64,000 nt of DNA, from NCBI GenBank assembly GCA_013368375.1, contig JAACJP010000007.1, positions 806,001-870,000 of the forward strand, given 5' to 3'. The translations under genes were made by a program, and so were the position numbers. Positions 56,304 to 64,000 of this stretch are shown here, in pieces. Position 1 is the first letter of the stretch. Each line of letters begins with the position of its first letter. The notes below the pieces were generated by a model. It saw only the letters and a program-made list of their open reading frames with translations, was not told the DNA's origin and ran no database searches. This DNA comes from Tricholomella constricta. Taxonomy: Eukaryota; Basidiomycota; Agaricomycetes; Agaricales; Lyophyllaceae.

Positions 56304-59300
56304 CTAGGCGGATGGCGAATAGAATTCAAGCCCGAGATGTTCTCGGAAAGTCAAGAATTTTTCCTTAGCTAAGTTCTTTGTGAACATATCAGCAGGATTC
56401 TTGCTTCCTTCGATGAAGTAGACTTGTACATGTCCATCTTCAATGCATTCGCGTACAAAGTGGTAGCGAATATCAATGTGTTTTGTGCGTCGTTCTTGGA
56501 CAGGGTTTGATCCAATAAAGATCGATCCTTGATTGTCGGCATATATAGGAATTGCGCCAATGTCATATCCAAGTTCAAACATCACATTCTTAATCCACAT
56601 GATTTGTCGACTAGCGTCGGACATAGCCATATATTCGGCTTCAGTGGATGACAGCGCTACAGTCTTTTGGCGTCGTGAGACCCAAGCAACTGTTCCAGCA
56701 GCTAATGTCATGAAGAACCCCGTTTGGGATCTTCGTTTGATAGGGTCAGCAGCCCAATCGGAATCTGTGTATGCCAAGAGTCCTTCTCCATTGTCTCCAT
56801 CATAAGTGAGAGCGTAATTGGGAGTTCCGACAAGATAGCGGCAGATATACAGCGCTTTGTCAAGGTGCTCTTGTGAAGGGTTTGCAGCAAACTGTGACAG
56901 TTTAATGACTGCATAAGCGATGTCCGGACGAGTCCCGATCATCAGATACATCAAAGATCCTATGACCTGCTGAAATTTAGATCGCAGTGTGGGAGTTGCA
57001 GGTGTTCTGTTCTCATCAGGTATATACCCTGCAGGCAAAGGTGTGGTGGCAACTCTAGCATTTGTCATACCAAAGCGCTCTACTACCCTTTTGAGATAGG
57101 GAATTTGGTCAAGCATGATTTTGCGACCATTGCGTCTAATGCGCATTCCCAGGAATTCCTTCGCGTCACCAAGATCGTGACATTCCCAACGCTGCATGAA
57201 TTCAGCTTTCTTCTTCATTGTGAGAGCCCTGTTAGGTCCCATGAAGATCCCGTCATCAACATAGATGATAGCAATAACAAGTGTGCCATCGTGATGTCTG
57301 TAGACAAAGATACCAGCATCCGACTGGGTGCGGTGAAAGCCCAATTCAAGCATGGATGCAACAAGTTCCTTCCACCAGGAAAGAGCTGCTTGTTTTAATC
57401 CATAGAGTGCTCGATTTAAGCGCAGCACTTTGCGCTCTTGGCCTTTGACTTTGAAGCCTTCGGGTTGTTCCATGTATATGACAACTTGGAGTTTGCCATA
57501 TAGGAAAGCGCTAACAACGTCAAGCGCTAAACAGCACCAGTTCTCGAGAGAAGCTAATGCAAGCATAAGGCGTACAGTTTCGTACCGGACAACAGGTGAG
57601 AAGATCTCATCGAAGTCAATGCCTTCTACTTGGGTAAACCCTTTGGCGACAAGTCTAGCCTTTTTACGACCATCAGATTTGATCGCAAATACCCATCGGT
57701 TCTTAATGGTTTTATGACCAGGTGGTAAGTCCACAAGGTCGAACACGCCGCGCTTTTTCAGGGCCTCAAGTTCCTGTTTGCAAGCGGCTTTCCACTCCTT
57801 CTGTAATGCAGCGGGCATTCGCGCAATATCTCGAAAGTTTGTTGGAAGTTCATCGTGAGGTGAAACTGCTTGAGAAAGCAAGAAGTTTACGAAATCTACT
57901 CCCCCTTCCCGGGCCATTTTTATTATATAGCCCACATCGTCTATGCCTTCCATAGGAGTCGCGTCACTCGACGTATTGGGTGGTGGTGGTGGTGCTGTAC
58001 TCGGTCCGGGAACCGGAAGTTGCACACGAACTGGTCGTTTGTAAGGAACTTTGTCCCTTTCACCAACTACTCGTTTCCAATACCGCTGACTCGCTTGTTG
58101 TCGGATTATATCCGACGGTGCTGGTTTGTCACCATAGACATTTCCAGGACGATTGGTAGGGTTCCTCATGCGCACTGGGCGTCTGGGTAGTTCAGCCCAT
58201 TCACGTTGGTCCTCACGGCGAGGTTCAAAGTCTTCGCGTACAGGTCCTTCGTGTTCCGGAGGCGCTTGAGGAGCATCTTCTGCAGCATCGTCATGCGCAT
58301 CAGATATCTCAGGAGAGTCAGGTCGATTGATGGGGTAATCATCATCGTTATCTGCTTTCGAAGGAGTGTGTTCATCTCCATTATTTGATGGTTGATCCAC
58401 ATCGGGATCTTGTCCTAGAGGGGTATATCCCTTTTGTTTTGTGTCAGGACACTTTGGAAACATTGTCTCATCAAAGATTGCCGTAGTGGCAACAAAGACT
58501 GTGTTGTTGTGGAGTCGCATAAAGCGATGTCCCTTTATCCCATCAGGAATGCCAATGTATATCATTAGCTCAGATTTCGGCGCAAGTTTATTTGCACGTC
58601 TTTCCTCAGGGAGGTAAACATAAGCTCCACATCCGAATACTCGGAGATGCTCGACAGAAGGTTTCTTCTTTGTTAGAGATTCAACCGGAGTTTTCCACCC
58701 TAACCGACGCATAGGAGTACGGTTGTAAAGGTGAACCGCGTGTTCAACGCAAAATTCCCACCACGAATCGGGTAGACAGGCAGTGAAGCGAATAGCCTGT
58801 GCCTTGTCCATCAAGGTCCGATTTAGGCGTTCAGCACGCCCATTTTGTTGTGGTGTGTAAGGAGCGCTCTGCTCAATTTTGATTCCCAAATTGCGCAATT
58901 CATCAAGGAACTCTTCCGATTTGAATTCTCCCCCTGCATCGGAGCGCCATCGTTCGATATTGGCTCCATACTGGTTTTTCACCATCGCAACAAATTGTCT
59001 CAATGCTTTGATAGCATCAGACTTTGCGCGTAGGCTCATTGTCCAGGCATGAGAATTATAGTCATCAAGGAATGTCATGATGTACTTGTACTTGTGGTAC
59101 GAAGTGACAGGGAAGCTTTTTAAGTCCGAATGGATTAATTCGAACGGCTTCGATGCACGCGATTGGGATTGTGGGTAAGATTTTGAAGGCATCTTCCCAA
59201 GAGCACATCCAGGACACGTGGGTGATTTCGCAGGAATCTGGAGATTCCCCGGTATTCCAGTGACATTGTCCGGAGCATTTCGGATCACGTCTTTGGACGG

Positions 59301-61129
59301 ATGTCCTAGGCGTTTATGCCATGTGTCATAAGATACATTGTGGATAGTGGTGTTGGCATAATTGCCATTCTCAGCAAGCTTTGTGCGAGAATCTACCCAA
59401 TAGAGATTTTGCCCTGGCAAGTGTGGTGTACACGTTAGGACAGGTTTTCCATGTTTCTTGAACGTTAATTTATTGGCTTTTCCAGTAACGGAAAGTCCAT
59501 TGTTCAGGAATTCTCCCATGGAAAGGAGACGCGTATCTAACGCAGGGATGTAGAAGACGGGGTGTAGGCGAGATGTAATATCTCGAGCCGTACCATCTTC
59601 GTTCTCTACTTTGTGTGTTATGAAGACTGTGCCAGAGCCTTTTACCATAATAGGTGCAGCATCGGCACTTGCTGTTTTGACCGCGATAGGATTCTTCGCA
59701 GGCATGTAATCAGCAAAGTCTTCAATTCTGCTCGTGCAGTGAAGAGATGCGCCTGAATCCATGATCCAGTTTGCAGTGTCTACTTCTATTTCTTTCCCTT
59801 TTCCTTTGCATTTCGCACAATTCGCATAATGTTCGTCAATTTGGCGTATAACGCCGAGAGATACATGTGATACAGATGCAGATATTAAAGTACGTAGTTT
59901 ACAGTCCGCCGCTAAATTTCGAAGAGCGCGCTGTGTACTTGCATCAGTAATCGGCGATATGTGGAGCAAAGAAGGTACTTGCCTGTCTTCGCGGTGTCCA
60001 GTGACAGGGTCCATGTCCATGCCATCGTCAGAACCCCAGTCTAAAGCTTCCTCCTCTACTTCCTCAATCCGCGGCCGCTTGGGGGCACGTTCAGGGGTGG
60101 GCTCGCGTCTTTCATAGATTTCCTCAAGTGGTTTGAGGTTGCGGGCGGTCCTTGGAATATCGAGATGTTCCGCTAGAGCGCGTGCCTTCTCATAGGTCTG
60201 ATAGACCCCTGAAGATGAGGTGCTAGCGCCAGTAAAGCGCTGGGCAGCAAAGGGAGAGGGAGGGGGGTTGTGCAGGCGCTGTAGGAGCGCAGCGACGGTT
60301 GGAGTGTCTCCATCGATTTCAATCGAGGAGGCAGCATGGGAGTGGCCATGGCTGGAGAGATCCTGTTTATCCTGCTTTTCTTTCACCGATTTGCCACTGC
60401 GCTTGCCTCGTTTGCCCTTCTTGTCTTTATTCTCGGTGTTACCACCAGAAGTTTGACCTTTCCAGGCAGGGTTCTTCCCTTTATGTTTGACAGCTGACAT
60501 TTTGTTAGCCGTCTGGGAATTACCCGGGGCAGAGTTGCGCCGGTTAAACTCCGTCATGATAGCAGCCTTTACGGCGCTAAACGTGAGTTTGTCCTTCTCC
60601 GTGGTTTGGAGAAGGGTGGCAGAAATGGTGTCCCATTTCTGGAGAATAGCGGACATGAGGATCATTGCCTTCACAAACTCAGGGAGGTCGACTTCATTGG
60701 CCCTAAGGCGCTCCAACAAAAGGTTGAGCTTGCCTATCTCCGGTTCAGGGTTGGAAGACCCTGAGAGTCTGAACGAGATGGCCTTCTGGAAGTCTCCAAA
60801 GAGTAACGAAGCACCAGGCTTCGAATACGCATTTTCAAGAGCTTGCCAGAACTCCTCAGAGGAATTACCACTGATCTGGTTCTTTATCTCTGGAGATACC
60901 CTGAGGCGAATAATGCCAAGGGCCTGGTCATCCCTGTTGTCCCATTCACGATGTTCCTTAGTTTCGGGGAGGCTTTCACCGTCAGACCCTACTTGTACTT
61001 CAGGACGTGGGTTGCCACCTTTGACAAGTTGCCAAAGGGCTTGGGAGCGAAGGTAGTCCTGCATAGCAGATGACCATTCAGCCCAGTTTGTGCCGTTGAA
61101 AACGGGGACGAGGGTGGCGAAGTTGGCAG
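56304..61129 (-). CDS. Copia gag-pol polyprotein
   Basis: One frame of about 1,608 codons from ATG 61129 (MSANFATLVPVFNGTNWAEW) to the stop at 56304; the frame runs slightly upstream of this ATG. Order is gag, protease, integrase, reverse transcriptase, RNase H, as in Ty1/Copia. Gag shows FWQALENAYSKPGASLLF. A single CxxC (YANCAKCKGKGK) stands where a CCHC knuckle is often found. Protease: NWIMDSGASLHCTS. Integrase: HKRLGHPS...CPGCALGK zinc site, then HSDLKSFP, WRSDAGGEF and PQQNGRAERLN, giving the D, D, E triad. RT: YVDDGIFMGPN. RNase H: TDSDWAADPIKRRSQTGFF and SSTEAEYMAMSDAS. No stop or frameshift interrupts it, so it is probably still active. Confidence 0.95.
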
Positions 61130-61359
61130 ACATGTTTGATGCGGTTTGGAGTGCTGCAAGGAAGCGCAATCAGCATCATGTCCATCCAATAGAAGTGAGA
61201 CGTTGAGCAGATAGCTCATGCACGTCGAGCAACACAACGTAGAGAATATCTAAGAATTTTCTCAGCCATAGGGCGAGAGCATTCAGAGATTTTGCTCTAG
61301 TGGTAAGCCGGCAAGCCTGTCAAGTCTGCAGCCACAGAGGGCGCTGACGACGGCTACCG

Positions 61360-61374
61360 GGGCCCATAACCTAT
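61360..61374 (-). other. Candidate primer-binding site (initiator tRNA anticodon arm)
   Basis: On the minus strand, TTATGGGCCC starts five bases after the 5' LTR end. Its complement, GGGCCCATAA, matches the anticodon arm of eukaryotic initiator tRNA-Met with the CAT anticodon. Priming from a cleaved half of this tRNA is known for Drosophila copia. Confidence 0.6.
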
Positions 61375-61632
61375 TGAAAGGGCCAGCACATTGTGCACAG
61401 CGGAAAGGCTATTAGCTTACCTAGAGTGTTTAGCTTGTAGCTAAGGTTGAGGCTGTGAGTGATACTAAGTACTAGGAATGTAATTCCACACCGATATACG
61501 ACATATTGGTGTGCTATTTATACTACAGGGATGGCGCACAGACCATCGGAGTTAGGGGATAAGATGTAGTGCACAGACCATTGATAAGAATCTATCATGT
61601 GATGGGTCACATGAATATGGTAAGTTTCAACA
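61375..61632 (-). repeat. 5' LTR of the Copia element (258 bp)
   Basis: Same length and ends as the LTR at 56012-56269. Its outer end, at 61632, joins directly to mid-gag sequence of the second copy without any spacer. Confidence 0.93.
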
Positions 61633-64000
61633 AATGATCCTCATGTCCGCTATTCCCCAGAAATGGGACACCATTTCTGCCACCCTTCTCCAAACCACGG
61701 AGAAGGACAAACTCACGTTTAGCGCCGTAAAGGCTGCTATCATGACGGAGTTTAACCGGCGCAACTCTGCCCCGGGTAATTCCCAGACGGCTAACAAAAT
61801 GTCAGCTGTCAAACATAAAGGGAAGAACCCTGCCTGGAAAGGTCAAACTTCTGGTGGTAACACCGAGAATAAAGACAAGAAGGGCAAACGAGGCAAGCGC
61901 AGTGGCAAATCGGTGAAAGAAAAGCAGGATAAACAGGATCTCTCCAGCCATGGCCACTCCCATGCTGCCTCCTCGATTGAAATCGATGGAGACACTCCAA
62001 CCGTCGCTGCGCTCCTACAGCGCCTGCACAACCCCCCTCCCTCTCCCTTTGCTGCCCAGCGCTTTACTGGCGCTAGCACCTCATCTTCAGGGGTCTATCA
62101 GACCTATGAGAAGGCACGCGCTCTAGCGGAACATCTCGATATTCCAAGGACCGCCCGCAACCTCAAACCACTTGAGGAAATCTATGAAAGACGCGAGCCC
62201 ACCCCTGAACGTGCCCCCAAGCGGCCGCGGATTGAGGAAGTAGAGGAGGAAGCTTTAGACTGGGGTTCTGACGATGGCATGGACATGGACCCTGTCACTG
62301 GACACCGCGAAGACAGGCAAGTACCTTCTTTGCTCCACATATCGCCGATTACTGATGCAAGTACACAGCGCGCTCTTCGAAATTTAGCGGCGGACTGTAA
62401 ACTACGTACTTTAATATCTGCATCTGTATCACATGTATCTCTCGGCGTTATACGCCAAATTGACGAACATTATGCGAATTGTGCGAAATGCAAAGGAAAA
62501 GGGAAAGAAATAGAAGTAGACACTGCAAACTGGATCATGGATTCAGGCGCATCTCTTCACTGCACGAGCAGAATTGAAGACTTTGCTGATTACATGCCTG
62601 CGAAGAATCCTATCGCGGTCAAAACAGCAAGTGCCGATGCTGCACCTATTATGGTAAAAGGCTCTGGCACAGTCTTCATAACACACAAAGTAGAGAACGA
62701 AGATGGTACGGCTCGAGATATTACATCTCGCCTACACCCCGTCTTCTACATCCCTGCGTTAGATACGCGTCTCCTTTCCATGGGAGAATTCCTGAACAAT
62801 GGACTTTCCGTTACTGGAAAAGCCAATAAATTAACGTTCAAGAAACATGGAAAACCTGTCCTAACGTGTACACCACACTTGCCAGGGCAAAATCTCTATT
62901 GGGTAGATTCTCGCACAAAGCTTGCTGAGAATGGCAATTATGCCAACACCACTATCCACAATGTATCTTATGACACATGGCATAAACGCCTAGGACATCC
63001 GTCCAAAGACGTGATCCGAAATGCTCCGGACAATGTCACTGGAATACCGGGGAATCTCCAGATTCCTGCGAAATCACCCACGTGTCCTGGATGTGCTCTT
63101 GGGAAGATGCCTTCAAAATCTTACCCACAATCCCAATCGCGTGCATCGAAGCCGTTCGAATTAATCCATTCGGACTTAAAAAGCTTCCCTGTCACTTCGT
63201 ACCACAAGTACAAGTACATCATGACATTCCTTGATGACTATAATTCTCATGCCTGGACAATGAGCCTACGCGCAAAGTCTGATGCTATCAAAGCATTGAG
63301 ACAATTTGTTGCGATGGTGAAAAACCAGTATGGAGCCAATATCGAACGATGGCGCTCCGATGCAGGGGGAGAATTCAAATCGGAAGAGTTCCTTGATGAA
63401 TTGCGCAATTTGGGAATCAAAATTGAGCAGAGCGCTCCTTACACACCACAACAAAATGGGCGTGCTGAACGCCTAAATCGGACCTTGATGGACAAGGCAC
63501 AGGCTATTCGCTTCACTGCCTGTCTACCCGATTCGTGGTGGGAATTTTGCGTTGAACACGCGGTTCACCTTTACAACCGTACTCCTATGCGTCGGTTAGG
63601 GTGGAAAACTCCGGTTGAATCTCTAACAAAGAAGAAACCTTCTGTCGAGCATCTCCGAGTATTCGGATGTGGAGCTTATGTTTACCTCCCTGAGGAAAGA
63701 CGTGCAAATAAACTTGCGCCGAAATCTGAGCTAATGATATACATTGGCATTCCTGATGGGATAAAGGGACATCGCTTTATGCGACTCCACAACAACACAG
63801 TCTTTGTTGCCACTACGGCAATCTTTGATGAGACAATGTTTCCAAAGTGTCCTGACACAAAACAAAAGGGATATACCCCTCTAGGACAAGATCCCGATGT
63901 GGATCAACCATCAAATAATGGAGATGAACACACTCCTTCGAAAGCAGATAACGATGATGATTACCCCATCAATCGACCTGACTCTCCTGAGATATCTGAT
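61633..64000 (+). mobile_element. Second Copia copy, inverted, truncated mid-gag, running off the window
   Basis: The stretch is the reverse complement of 58299-60666. Base 64000 pairs with 58299 exactly by counting, so there is no net indel in 2,368 bp. The one difference spotted near its start (C at about 61655) changes MSAILQKW to MSAIPQKW. An open frame starts at ATG 61634 and continues to the window end through gag (HGHSHAASSIEIDG), protease (MDSGASLHCTS) and integrase up to ERRANKLAPKSELM. The upstream part of this copy (5' LTR, leader, about 155 gag codons) is missing. Confidence 0.93.
61634..64000 (+). CDS. Partial Copia gag-pol of the second copy (3' end outside window)
   Basis: Frame open for 789 codons up to the last base. 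It corresponds to gag from MILMSAIPQKWDTISATLL, the protease, the integrase zinc site and catalytic core, and part of the linker to RT. It lacks the gag N-terminus and the native start, so it is not expected to act as an element unless the missing part is supplied from another copy. Confidence 0.9.
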   Translation, partial: MILMSAIPQKWDTISATLLQTTEKDKLTFSAVKAAIMTEFNRRNSAPGNSQTANKMSAVKHKGKNPAWKGQTSGGNTENKDKKGKRGKRSGKSVKEKQDKQDLSSHGHSHAASSIEIDGDTPTVAALLQRLHNPPPSPFAAQRFTGASTSSSGVYQTYEKARALAEHLDIPRTARNLKPLEEIYERREPTPERAPKRPRIEEVEEEALDWGSDDGMDMDPVTGHREDRQVPSLLHISPITDASTQRALRNLAADCKLRTLISASVSHVSLGVIRQIDEHYANCAKCKGKGKEIEVDTANWIMDSGASLHCTSRIEDFADYMPAKNPIAVKTASADAAPIMVKGSGTVFITHKVENEDGTARDITSRLHPVFYIPALDTRLLSMGEFLNNGLSVTGKANKLTFKKHGKPVLTCTPHLPGQNLYWVDSRTKLAENGNYANTTIHNVSYDTWHKRLGHPSKDVIRNAPDNVTGIPGNLQIPAKSPTCPGCALGKMPSKSYPQSQSRASKPFELIHSDLKSFPVTSYHKYKYIMTFLDDYNSHAWTMSLRAKSDAIKALRQFVAMVKNQYGANIERWRSDAGGEFKSEEFLDELRNLGIKIEQSAPYTPQQNGRAERLNRTLMDKAQAIRFTACLPDSWWEFCVEHAVHLYNRTPMRRLGWKTPVESLTKKKPSVEHLRVFGCGAYVYLPEERRANKLAPKSELMIYIGIPDGIKGHRFMRLHNNTVFVATTAIFDETMFPKCPDTKQKGYTPLGQDPDVDQPSNNGDEHTPSKADNDDDYPINRPDSPEISD

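Larger units (their letters stand above)
56012..61632 (-). mobile_element. Complete Ty1/Copia LTR retrotransposon
   Basis: 5,621 bp on the minus strand: 5' LTR 61632-61375, primer site, leader, a single open gag-pol frame, a polypurine tract (GCGAGGGGGAG on the minus strand, 56270-56280) and 3' LTR 56269-56012. All parts needed for transposition appear present. The LTRs differ at 2 of 258 positions, so insertion is recent. No target-site duplication is found: flanks are GTTAT (left) and AATGA (right). The right flank is an inverted second copy. Confidence 0.93.

Noticed and set aside
56007..61637. A 5-bp target-site duplication of the Copia element
   Set aside because: The flanks GTTAT and AATGA do not match in either direction.

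Overview
The window is nuclear DNA of a filamentous basidiomycete, most likely an Agaricomycete. Protein-coding genes are split by many 45-80 nt GT-AG introns. Gene types such as the WD40 tail family, a GNAT-type siderophore acyltransferase, an eqolisin (G1) peptidase, a HAM1-like protein and a NADAR protein with small Cys motifs fit that group. Spacing is tight, several gene pairs are divergent, and one end of the window is rich in transposons. No species can be named from the sequence alone.

Left part (1-16 kb): the 3' end of a WD40-repeat gene, an eight-exon Ybp/glomulin-type gene followed by a decayed duplicate of its last exons, an NCS1 purine-cytosine permease, a siderophore-type N-acyltransferase, a small repeat-bearing hypothetical gene, a coiled-coil gene with an NF-kappa-B-inhibitor-like C-terminus, and a divergent pair of mitoribosomal uL16m and splicing factor PRP3. 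PRP3 needs a 4-nt microexon to stay in frame.

Middle (16-52 kb): a secreted His/Asp/Lys repeat protein, an unrecognised basic gene divergent from DCP1, ORC2, a NADAR gene with zinc-knuckle-like motifs, a GH1 beta-glucosidase that has decayed into a pseudogene, a Bin3/MEPCE RNA cap methyltransferase, a ubiquitin-specific protease, an unrecognised two-exon gene, a G1 peptidase, a HAM1-like lipid-binding protein, a MYND-finger protein, a U6 snRNA gene, ATP-type PEP carboxykinase, an NAA50/60-like acetyltransferase and SLX1 with an AT-hook tail. Most are housekeeping functions: replication origin recognition, mRNA decapping, splicing (PRP3 and U6 act in the same U4/U6 particle), gluconeogenesis and DNA repair.

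Right part (52-64 kb): transposon territory. It holds a 5'-truncated pogo-type transposase and the C-terminal remnant of a SWIM/zinc-knuckle Mutator-like transposase that ends at the LTR of a complete Copia element. That element lies on the minus strand, with 258-bp LTRs differing at only two positions, an open gag-pol, a polypurine tract and a candidate initiator-tRNA primer site. A second, nearly identical Copia copy starts mid-gag directly at the other LTR, runs in the opposite direction and leaves the window, forming a 2.37-kb inverted repeat.
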